Assembly: GCA_009792885.1 (NCBI GenBank)
Contig: WMCF01000017.1
Span: 16,008,072-16,072,071 of the forward strand
Reading direction: 5' to 3'
Source: Eremophila alpestris peregrina
Lineage: Eukaryota; Chordata; Aves; Passeriformes; Alaudidae
DNA length: 64,000 bases
Of this stretch, positions 14,694 through 25,300 are shown piece after piece. The notes under the pieces are model-generated. The model searched no databases. It was given only the letters and a program-made list of their open reading frames with translations, and had not been told where the DNA came from. Numbering within the stretch: position 1 is the first letter of the stretch; each line of letters begins with the position of its first letter. The translations under genes were made by a program, and so were the position numbers.

Positions 14694-15148
14694 TGATGCC
14701 TTAAGTTTTAGCTTTCATGTTTTTCAGATTCTGTGGTGCCTAGGTGTGTATCTCTGAACCTCATATTAAGTGTTAGTAAACTCTCTTCACAGAGTAGGTG
14801 GACAAAACAATTCCTATTCCAGCTTGAGACCAAGGACAACTGTTACAAGTTTTCAGGCCCAAAAGCATTAACAGTGGTGGACTGAAGAGAGAAAACAAGA
14901 AGGATGGGACTTCATAACTTGAAGCTGTAATTGGACAATTAAAACCCAACATGCAAAACATATAAAAGTGTGAGACCTCGTGACCAGCCGTCCATTTTTG
15001 TGACCATTTTGGGTCCGTCTTGGGTGTAGCCCTGGCCAGGCTCTTGTACTGCCCAAGGTGTACCCTTTTAAGGCCTTTGAATATATACCTATTTTATTCT
15101 CTTGGCTGTGTCCAGTCTCTGTTCCACGTTCAGCCTCTCAAGGTATCA
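14694..15148 (+). mobile_element. Solo LTR of an endogenous retrovirus, copy 1 of 3
   Basis: This 455-bp segment begins TGATGCC, ends GGTATCA and is flanked by the same 4 bases (GTGT at 14690-14693 and 15149-15152), which I read as a target-site duplication. It aligns along its whole length with the segments at 40645-41037 (+) and 31125-31575 (-); shared blocks include 'gctttcatgtttttcag', 'agctgtaattggacaatta' and 'ctcttgtactgcccaaggtg'. A TATA box (TATAAAA, 14961-14967) marks the likely U3 promoter. No internal retroviral sequence adjoins it, so it is a solo LTR left by recombination between two LTRs. A 4-bp duplication is typical of class I (gammaretrovirus-like) elements; the family name is not determined here. 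Confidence 0.88.
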
Positions 15149-17299
15149 GTGTTCTTAAAAGTCACATTCAAAAGAAAATAATCCTAAGAAATCTTGCAGC
15201 TGAGAAACACAGGTAAATACCATGCACTGCCTGCAAGTGGGAGGGGAAGGTCCAACCTCAGGTGCCACTGTTGTGGCAGATGGGTTGCTGTGCTGACCTA
15301 GAAATGTCAGCTTCTGGTGGGAGCCCTTTCTGTTGGGCCAGAGATATTTGTTCCTGTGGAGTCCTCAAGTGATATACAACACAAACATGAGAGTTTAATT
15401 TCATCTGTTTGTGAGCTGTACATAGATAGAATTGCAGGCTGTACTTCAAGTTTGTAATACCTAATACAGTCTAGAAAGACTCAATTTAAATAAGAACTCT
15501 AAACTAAAGAGAACACTAAGGAAACACTGATATTGGAAATTAAATAATCATATTGAAAATATTTGATTTCTTTTGTTGGCATTTTTATTGCAGTTCTCTC
15601 TGTAAACAGATTAAAGCCTTCTTGAACTTAAATAGTCATGTTTCTGTATGAATTTACCTGCAATACTTTAGCTGAACAAAGGCTACTGCTAGCAAATATT
15701 CAAGATTTTACTTATTTTGAACAAATAGAGGTAATATAATAACTGGATGAATACAATTGCCAGGTTTTTAGGACCAATAGAGCTTCATCATTGACATTTG
15801 CTGAATATTTTAACAAGATTTCTGTTGCTACAAATTTTGTCCTCACCTTGAAAATGAACACAAAGCAAATCAGTCTATTAAGTTTAAATTACATTCTTGA
15901 TAAATATTGATCCTCTATCTGAATTAGACACCTGCTTTTCTAGGATAATAATGTTGAATTCAAATACATTGATAGTAGGAGTAGATTAGGATTAATTTTT
16001 CAAGTGTGAGAAATGAAACAAGTCACGTTTGAGGCAAAAGAGCAACTCTTATGTCTAAATATGTGAGATTTCCTTCAAATTTTCAATTTCTTTTGTACTA
16101 GAATATCCAAGATGGATGATAGAATGTAAAAATTTATAATGCCTGAGTGCTGTTTCAAACTTTTTTCTTGAGTTTATGTTGTTATATTCCAGATGAAGAA
16201 CAGCAATACAGATCAGAGACAACTATTTAAAGGTCAAAAAGACAAGAATAAAATGTTTTCTTTGCATTCTTTCAAATATTATATCCTTCCTTTCAAATAT
16301 GAATATCCTCTATCCCTCTCTTTCTGAGTTTTTTTTGAATTTTCAGCATCACTAAGTTTCTCAGCAGTGTCAGAGATGCAAAGAAATTATGAGAATTTGG
16401 GGTCTCATTCATGTACACAACATTCTGGAAGTGTGCAAATTTTCCCATGAAACACAGAATTCCCAGAGCTGCTGGGCAAAACAAATACAAGCATGATTTT
16501 GTCACCTGCTGAGAATAAACCTATTTTCTTTCCTGTCTCTCATTGTCTCATAGCACAGTTTGAAAATGGCTACCAGGCTCATGTAATTTTGTTTATATTA
16601 CATAGGTTGTGATGTTATCTCTATTTCAGATGATATCTGTATTTCAGATGGACAGTCTGACATACTGGAAATAGAAATTGTTACCGGCATCAATTAATAC
16701 AATAATGATTGAAGTTCTACTCAGTCTATCTTCCATTAAGTAAAAAGGTGCCACTCTTTCTCAGTAGATTTCAGAGCTTTCCAGTTGCCCCAGAGCTTAC
16801 ATGAATACAAATAAGACATGTACTTCTTTATCCTTTAAGAGGACAGGTTTAGGGATTTTATTTTCTTTTTAATATTTGAACTAGTGAAGAGAACATTAAT
16901 AAATAAAAATTTCACATTCTGTGCTCCAGACTTATATTGCACTGACATCCACTTAAAATTGGCTACGTGCAGAAGCTAACAAATAAAGCTGTGAGGAAAA
17001 AGGTGTTGATTAGTTTAGTTTCTGTTGTGTTCAAAATTGCTTTCAAAAGAACACAAGACACTCACTGCCACGCCATGTGTAATTTGCCAAGGCTAATAAA
17101 CCTCCCAAACAGGGACTACATTTGCTATTCCTTCCATGAAACAGTGGATCATATGCTCAGTTTCTTTACACAGAGTTTTTTTTTAATATCCTTTGTTATA
17201 TTTGTTGTTACATTTACCAGCTCCTTGTGCAGGCAAGGCTCTTACTGAATTGTTCTGCATGCTCTGTACACCTCCAAAAAGATGGAGTGTTACTTTCTG

Positions 17300-17445
17300 T
17301 CTTATTTTTTTGTTTGCTTTTTTTTTTTTTTTTGGTTGATTGGATTTTTCTTTTTGGTTTTGGTTTTGTTTCTCTTAGGTTTGGTTTGGTTTGGTTTTTT
17401 TATTAGGCTGGTTTCTGGTTTTTGGTTTATTTGGGGGTTTTTTTG
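17300..17445. repeat. T/G-rich low-complexity tract with (GGTTT)n
   Basis: About 145 bases whose plus strand is almost only T and G, including several tandem GGTTT units near 17378-17400 and long T runs. The 60-codon frame across it, rich in Phe, Leu, Trp and Gly, is a translation of simple sequence and not a gene. The complementary strand is A/C-rich. Confidence 0.85.
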
Positions 17446-20400
17446 TCAGTTCAAGTTTAATTGAGTGATCTTTGGGGTGCTTCTACATCTAATCCTTGAT
17501 CCTTCTGCTCCAAAGTCCAGCTATTTTTTAGAATGGAAAGTGTTCACTCACCATGCTTATTAATTCCCCTTGCCATCTCTCAAATACGGACTTCTTGGGA
17601 ACTCAGACCCAAGGCCACTTGGAATATTTGCTTAAGATCAAGTTGTTTGATTAGACTTTTACTTAATTACTTTCACATATTTGACTAACGCTTTATGAAG
17701 CACTTCATGGCTTATATATAGACTTTTAGGATGAGTTGCAGTCATGTGTAAAGATCCCCTGTGACACTGAAAGAAAGGGCTACTTGAAATGAACAAAGCT
17801 AATTTTGCACAACTTCCAGGCAATCTGTATTCTTTCTCCCCCCACTCTAAACAAATATAATTGGTTCCCTTCCCTAGGTGGACGTGGTCCTGGGAAAACT
17901 CTGGAGAGATGCAGACCACACTGTGGGGTTTAAAATTCATTTCTTACAGAAGCTGAAATCTTTCCCAGGCTTACATTCATGGAAGCAAGCAAGTATTTAT
18001 TGCTACAGTGATCACTGCCAAAAATTAATTATATTTATCAAATCCATGGGCAGCAAGTTTTTTGTATTTCAGGTAATTATTGCTAAATGTGAAAAATCAG
18101 CTGACATTGAAGATACTATAACAGAGAATATAAATACTCTGTTTTCCATCTTCAACCATCACCTAAGAAGGCTGAACTTAAAACAGGTAACAGAGGTGTA
18201 GCAGAGGTGTATATCTGTATTTTCTTTCCCGTGTTGCCAGTGGATTAGTGCTGAATGTCAGTATCCTTCTATTTCACTCAGAAATCTGCATTAGGAAAGC
18301 TAATGTAGCATTGTTAAATTGTTTTAGGCTGTACTGAAAATTAAAATACAACATTCAACAGAACATAATATTCTGAAAACTCTCAGTGTAACATGTAAGG
18401 CATCCTCTACATTTTAAATAGTGATGGAAAATTGACTTCCCAAGAAGTTTTTTTCTGTAAGTAAACTTGAACATTTCCTTAATGAGAACTGATTGATGCA
18501 AAACAGTTGTGGAAGAATTTGCAATAATTTTGGCAAATGTTGATGTTTTGAGCCATGATTATCATTAACAAGCATGACCACACTTTAGAAAAAACTTATG
18601 TATTATTGAAAAAACAGTTATTCCTAAACAGCTGTACTCTTGAATAACTGAACCAATTACAGCTATTTATCAATGCATTTTTTTTTTCTAAGTGTGCATT
18701 TTAGTATTTATTGGAAAATACAAAATCTGGTAGAATAGGGTAACACATTTGTCCTTGTGAGCTTTGGGCAGTGGTTTTTGCTTGTTTTTTTTCCTTTGAA
18801 CTGGTGAAGCAATGAGTGAATTATGTAACTCATAAAAAAAGCTAATAAACCTTTTATACTACACCAGTGTGTATTCTACTTAAGCAACATACTGAACAGA
18901 AGTGTATTTTAGAAATGCTTTGGGATTTCACTATAACTGCTTTTTATATCCCTCTGGCTGTGTTCATTTCTCTAAGTAACACTTACGGAATAGTGGGAGA
19001 AAAATAATACATTAGAAAGAAAAAAAAAATCTGAAAATTACCAACATTATTTTTCTATTGCAGTCCCTTCTCTCAAAAAAAAAATGTCACAACTTTTTAG
19101 GTGGTATTTATGGATAGTTAAACTATAAGAAAAAAACGTTATTTCCTATAAAAAAAAGGTTTTGATGTTCTTTCAATTTCGTGTGGAGGGCTACAATACT
19201 GAACTTTACTGGGCCACTGCTTCTGGATCAAATAAACTCAGCTTGCACAACAGCCTACTGTAACTCTGGAAAGACAATTTTACTTTGAAGAAACAAATAT
19301 TTCTTTGGAGTACTTTTTTAAAATTTTTTTTCCACTCCTTGTCTCCCAGCAAAACAATATTCTGGAAATGATCTGCTGTTTGGAATGAGAGCAGAAATTT
19401 AGGATAATGTGTGAAATGCATGAATATGGTCAACTTTACTGCAGTAAACATGATTAAGTTTGCTGGAAGCAATTATCATAGTATTCATTTTTGGAAAAAT
19501 TTTAATTGACAACTTCATCATGGATGTTATTTCAGAAGAGAGGTATTTCAGCATGGGAAAAGTCTGATGGGAGAGCACAATGTGACATATGTAAGGGACA
19601 ATTTGAAACCAGTAACAAAATTCCATTCTGTAGGAATCCTCCAGGGGAGGATTTTTAATTTTTTTTTTAATAAGTCTGGATGCACTAAAATTAAAAAGGA
19701 AAAAAAAGAAAAATGAAAAAAGTCTATGGACAGAGAAGATAAGAAGTTAGGATTTTATCAATGTTTTACAATATAAATTTGCAGAAGTGGGCCTGGAGAA
19801 GCCAGTAACTGATAGTCTATCTAGGTTTCACAGCAATATAATTGGTTAATAGAGTCCAAAGATATGCAGCCAGGAAAAAAGTTGATGCAGAGCTTTCAAA
19901 ATGTTTCTGTGAGCTCAGCAACAACAGTCAGTGTACTCAAAGGTAATAGAATTTTAAATGGAAAGTAAATACCAATATACTTGCTTAGCATGAAAGAGAG
20001 TGACAGCACAATCTCTAAGTTATTCATGTCTACAAAAATAAGGCCAAAGATTAAAGAGAAGTGGTGTTTTCTCAAATATACTCAAGCATACTCAAAATCT
20101 GTTCCACGTTTGAAGCAGAACATGGAGAAATATCTTCTTTAGAGGAAGCTGATAAACAAATTCAAACTCTTTACATCACAGTCACACAGTGCAGGCTGAA
20201 AGGATGATGTTCAGCTTTCTATGGAGGGAGAAAGGAGACCCTTGAATAATTCTCTCCAGGTAGGAGAAGAAGTTAAGAAATCACAAGGTGCATTTTGTAA
20301 GCTTCATTCCTTTCAGCAGTTAAAACTGAACCCTAACAAGCAGTAGAATTTGGATACAGGGTTAAAATGATATCAAAACAATAGTTCTCTACTGCATACA

Positions 20401-20607
20401 ATGAAGTTGCTATATAATGTTTCCAAGTATCTCTTAAAAAAAGTAAGGCCCCTAGAAAAAGATAAAAAAGCTACAAAGAACAGTAAAATGCATTAAGATT
20501 CTAAATACCTATGGGCAATGTTAGACAGACTGCCCTACTCTGATCCTGTATTGAAGTATACTTCATAATTTGGTCTTCTCTTCATTACTTCCATTACAAA
20601 GGACTAT

Positions 20608-20623
20608 ATGCAAATTAGTAATT
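20608..20623 (+). promoter_or_regulatory. Octamer plus homeodomain-like motif
   Basis: The sequence holds a perfect ATGCAAAT octamer followed directly by TAGTAATT. POU-family factors bind the octamer and TAAT cores suit homeodomain proteins. It lies about 530 bases upstream of the TATA box at 21136. One motif match in AT-rich DNA is weak evidence on its own. Confidence 0.25.
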
Positions 20624-20814
20624 CAGGTGGTGTTTGTAAATCTCTGCATATCTCAGCACCCTGATCCTACATTAGGCCCATACCCATCCATTAATCCGTT
20701 GCATTCACCCCTTTTCAGCTTTTGTTGTGAAGGAAAGAAGGAAGCTTTGACATTTGCAGTGCAAGGAAGGCTCCGTGTGCCCTGTCCATGTCTCTGACTT
20801 CCACAAATGGAAAA

Positions 20815-20944
20815 NNNNNNNNNNNNNNNNNNNNNNNNNNNNNNNNNNNNNNNNNNNNNNNNNNNNNNNNNNNNNNNNNNNNNNNNNNNNNNNNNNNNNN
20901 NNNNNNNNNNNNNNNNNNNNNNNNNNNNNNNNNNNNNNNNNNNN
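20815..20944. other. Assembly gap (130 N)
   Basis: A run of N in otherwise non-repetitive sequence. It lies about 190 bases upstream of the candidate TATA promoter, so part of any upstream control region may be missing. Confidence 0.97.
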
Positions 20945-21135
20945 TAATTCTTACAGACTCCACCAGATAACATGACTTTTCTCTCCTTCCACCCTCCCTT
21001 TGTCCATACCCCAGCACAAGTCAGCTAGCTGCCAATCTCTGTGCGTGGATCAGTTCACCTCCACTGCAGCACAATGGAGTGCAACAGAGTTGTCAGCTGC
21101 TGTACAACAGCAACACTGCTTTGTAATTGGAGTAC

Positions 21136-21143
21136 TATAAAAA
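21136..21143 (+). promoter_or_regulatory. Candidate TATA box
   Basis: TATAAAAA stands in a less AT-rich context than most of the window, with 'ttgtaattgg' just upstream. A start of transcription about 30 bases downstream would fall near 21166. The segment before it (21060-21120) has several CAGC/GCTG words and a near-palindrome around 'gctgctgtacaacagc'. Together with the donor site at 21193 this forms a promoter-like arrangement, but no expression evidence is available. Confidence 0.35.
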
Positions 21144-21165
21144 GTCTGCTGCCTTCATATTTGAC

Positions 21166-21192
21166 AAGCAGCTAGAAGATTGCACATGAAAG
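21166..21192 (+). other. Candidate short first exon (leader, ATG, AAA, split codon)
   Basis: Counting about 30 bases from the TATA box gives a leader of roughly 20 bases, then ATG at 21186-21188, AAA, and G followed by the donor GTAAAT at 21193-21198. The exon-intron junction AAAG|GTAAAT is a strong vertebrate donor. A first coding exon of only Met-Lys and one base is seen in some small secreted-protein genes, but I cannot name a gene. No matching second exon is evident downstream within the window. It could be chance; the length of the leader is inferred. Confidence 0.25.
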
Positions 21193-21869
21193 GTAAATAT
21201 CTTCCAGAATATTTATATTTTAAATAGGTAAAAACGTTTATACTACTGTCAGTTTTCGTATCTATTAATATTCTAAGTTCTTCTAATTGATCTCTATAAA
21301 TCCTTTACAAATTTTTGAAGAGCACAGAGATGACTTTAAGTGTTTGGATAATGGTAATTTTAACAGCTTGCTAATATTGTTTGGTTTTTTATTAAACCAT
21401 GGGTTAGTGCACTTTCCTACAATGAGATAACCCTATAACAATCTTCCTTAAAAAACAAAGAAACAAGCAAATTATTTTATCAGCCTTTACACTTTTATTC
21501 CCTCAGTTCACTCTCCCTGAGCTGCACACTGCACTCATAGACAAGTGGTTCATTCAAGGGCATGATGGTGCACTACTCAACAATACTTATTCCATTATTT
21601 GTTCACTAAGTGCTAATTTGGAAAATGAAATGTGAAGGACTGTAGCTTTCAACCTTTAACAGTTTCCCCTAAGCTATTTTATCTTAGTTTTTTTGCTATT
21701 CTTTTCAACATTTTCAGTGCAAACCTTTTTTTCATGTTAAATTACTTAGGATAGGATTTTTTTTGAAAGTATAAAAGTTAAAACCTCTCCCCTATATGCC
21801 TGTTCCATTTCCTGTCCTGAAGACTCTCTGGTGCACCTCTTAAAGATCGTTCTCCTAATGTCTCTCTTC

Positions 21870-22130
21870 CTCATGTCAGCCCCATGGGCCAGGAGCCCCT
21901 ATCCCAGTGCCACTGCAGCAGGGCCAATGCCCAGGGAGCTGTGGCACACCTGGGACTGGCACTGCCTGGTGCCTCCTGTCTGCCCTGCAGCTGTCTGGGA
22001 CAGTGGGGCCATCCTCATCTGGGAAACCTTGCTCTGGAGGGTCCCACTGCTCCTGGCCCAGGGGAGTCCCTGGCTCCACTGTGCCCTGAGAGCAGCTGCT
22101 TTCTCTGGTGGGTTCTCCCCTTCAATGTTT
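21870..22130. other. GC-rich, CpG-poor block of unknown origin
   Basis: About 260 bases, rich in CCCAG, CTGGG and CTGCC words, stand out sharply from the AT-rich surroundings. Frames are open on both strands (21831-22286, 21884-22342 and, on the minus strand, 21876-22079), as expected when stop codons are rare in GC-rich DNA. The predicted peptides are Pro/Gly/Ala/Trp-rich with no domain. CpG is almost absent, which argues against a CpG-island promoter and fits old, methylated repeat DNA. An unrecognised repeat or a diverged LTR piece is my best guess. Confidence 0.4.
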
Positions 22131-22349
22131 TTAATGCAATTTCACTCCCTTTTCTTTGTTTTCTCTACCTTAGTAAAACAGATAATGTCACAGCTCTTAT
22201 CAGAGCAGAGGAATTTGTCTTCCCCATGGTGGAAGAGCTCTGTGCTCACCTCTGCTTTGCACTGCATCTACCAGGCAGTCAATTAAAAAAGAGTATTGCC
22301 AATATATACGACCTAGTGATTCATCCTAAAAGATCACAATAGTTCCCTG

Positions 22350-25300
22350 CAAATTACAGGCTGCTGGGCTTTCCCATAACCCCTTGAATTTAATAGCTGC
22401 TTTGTACCAAGCAGTGAAACAGCCTTTTATTTATCTATACATTCAGTCTACCCATAACTGTGATTCTCCAAACAACCATAAATAGATTTGGATTGTACTC
22501 CTTGTTAGATGAGAAAATCTGTACCTATTTCAAGAAATTTAGTCATAAGTTATTGTGTGGGTAGTCCACGAGGGAAGAACAGGGCTGCTGCACAGCATCA
22601 AGATGTTTCACATGGAGCTGAGTAAGAAAGAGTTATTCCTGCCCTTAAACCCAAAATACACAGTGTCTTCAAAGCATTAATTAAAAGCAGCTGAAGGAAC
22701 AGATAAAGACACAAAGGCCCATCGGAAGAGAGTTTTATACTAACTGAACATGAACAGCCTATTTTCTTTTCTGCTTAAACAGGCTCTTATATCTGAACAG
22801 CCAGATCAAAAGCCAACTGACTGAGTGCCAGTTCAACAGCTTTAGAGGGCTCTGCCATCTGCGGATGAGAGGCTGTCAGCGTTTTTAATCTCAGCGCATG
22901 GGCTGGGAAGGCAATACATCCCCTAATGGCAGCTACACTGGAATGACTTGTGGCTTCCTCCTCCTACTGCAAAGTGGAATTATGAATCTGAACAACAGGC
23001 TATAAAGTATTTTATTATGTGGTCATAAGTGTCACTTTCTATGGGGAACAGAGTCGTAATTTAGTGTGTAAAATTATCACTTAGTGAAATCACACGTAAA
23101 TGAGCTCTGAACTAACCTTAATTGAAATGATCTCAAACTATTCAGTGTTTTAGTGCAGGTCTGTTTTTGTATGTGCATACTCTTGTGAAATATTGATGCT
23201 TAAACTCCATTCACATCTGGAGAACATTGAAATTTTGGTCTTGTTGATGCCTATGGTGTCAGAAGTCCAACTCTTCCTGGCAAATAAGAAAAAAAAATAG
23301 AAAAAAGGTAACCCAAGTATTAAGATCTACTTAAGGCAATAAGAAATTTATAAAATGTAAAATTAAAGAATAATATCCCCTCTCTGAAAACCCTAGAATT
23401 TTAGCTAGAAAAGTACATGTAAATGCCAATGGACTCTTACCTAGAGCAAAATCTATCCTAACTGTGAGTATATTTGAGTTCTGAGGACAAGGTAAAAAAT
23501 CAAAGCCAAGATCTCATTACATAAGAGTTATCCTATGACCTTTCTCTCTGTTAAAAAATTGCTGGAAAATAAGTTCTTGATCACATAAGTTAAAATTTTT
23601 CTAATGATGTATTAATAAAACATTATAAGAAAAGCAAGCCATTAACTATACACTTGAAATACCAATGACCACTTCAAATTCTATTATTGAAGAAATTATG
23701 TTTTTATGTATTATCTCTTTTTTTTCCCCGTGTTCTTGCCATCAGTAAATACCCAGCTGGTCATTAGCTCTTGGCAAGTAAAATTATGAAAATTCTTATA
23801 ATTTACACTTAGTTTTCTGATTACATATGACTTTTTACTAAGACCATAAAATCACTACAAAAAAAACCCTTAAAATTTGGAATACAAAAGAGAAAAAAAA
23901 ATAACTTCCTGAACAGGAATGGTTAAATGGTGAAGAATGAATAAGTGTTTATCATAAGTGAGCTCAACTCCTTTAATAAGATGGATGTCAAGAAATAAAG
24001 TAGAAATTAGAAGTGATATTAGGCCAAAAATGAAGAGTCAAAAAATGCTGGCAACAAAATAAAATGGTGCACCTGTCTAACACAAGTGACGAGAAATCAT
24101 TTCTGTTCCTGTGTGTATCATCCAAATGCTTTGTAAAGCATAACCTTTGTACAGCAGGTTTTCCATCTGCAAAAGGTTGGCACATCCTTTGAACATTTAT
24201 TTGGTGCTTTGAGACATGTGAATGATACATAAATGGGAAGCATTAGTATGGCTTGCACTGTTATCTAGTAGCTGAGATTTTTCAAGTCACATCAGAAGTG
24301 TCCCAGGCATAGGGATAACAGTGCCACCTATGCCCAGTATTGCTTTTCCCTTCTGTGCTTCACTGAACCAGTCAGTCCAAGGATAATATTCAGAAATCAG
24401 AATATAGCACTAGGTGAATTTCCCCACCAAAACCTAAAAGATCTCTAATATATACATATATTGGAAAAAAAAATCCATTGATTTTTATTACAATGCATTG
24501 AATAACTTCCCAGATCTAGTCAAGATATAACAATAATTATTTTAAATTACTTTGGATACCTATTTTATTCCATTTAGAGTTTATATTTAAATATTTCCAT
24601 ACATAAATATCACAAATATTATTTTAATATATTTATTAATATATACCTCACACATATAGATATAAAATCCTGAAAAGAAAAAATTTGTTTATCTCTTTGT
24701 AAACAGTCAGAATATTTATACAGAGATATAAATACATTGAGGATAGCTTTTCTCGGAAGTGACACCAAATTTAAATGTCATTGTATGTAACTGTGAACAA
24801 AACAAAACAAACACCTGAAAACCTGAGAATAATCCCCCAAACAACAAAAATCCTGAATCAAAACAAGAAACCTCTATGTGCTGAGATAACCTTCTAATTT
24901 TCCAAACTTAGAAAAACTAAAAAAGTGGAAAAGGTGATGGGAGTATGAGTGGGTATCAGAATAACATTGATATCAATAAGTTCTTCTGTTCCTTTTTTAT
25001 TTTCCTTTCCCTTCTCAGTGTCTGTCTTTCTTTTCTCCTTTTTACTGTGACCTAATCCTTTACCTCAAAAATTCATACTTCTCTTTTTCTAGGTCTTCTA
25101 TATCTCTATTTCCCCTTCTTTCACATGTAAGGACAGATGTTTTCTTTTTTATTCTTAGGTAAAACTACAGTCTCTATGGCTCCCTAATTTCTCCCCCTCT
25201 CACAGCAAATTTCAGCTTTTATCCCCATATACCAGTGTTGGTATTCCAGAACTAGTGTTAATATGAAATATTTGGTTTAATCCCTATAATTCAGACTGGC

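Larger units (their letters stand above)
15153..20814. other. AT-rich unique DNA, no gene seen
   Basis: The region has only short frames. The longest, 17878-18201 (107 codons, non-ATG start), follows a decent acceptor-like pyrimidine run ending 'cccttccctag' and is followed by donor-like 'caggtaac', but its product resembles no family I know. A 16-base direct repeat with one mismatch lies at 16617-16632 and 16635-16650. A strongly T/G-rich strand lies at 17300-17445. A perfect octamer ATGCAAAT next to TAGTAATT lies at 20608-20623. Confidence 0.55.

Noticed and set aside
17282..17464. Hydrophobic Phe/Leu/Trp-rich 60-codon frame resembling a membrane peptide
   Set aside because: It translates T/G-rich low-complexity DNA; the same happens at 58946-59128.
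21831..22342. Overlapping 150-codon frames on the plus strand and one on the minus strand
   Set aside because: Open frames on both strands reflect GC-rich, stop-poor sequence. No signal for which frame would be real and no family match.
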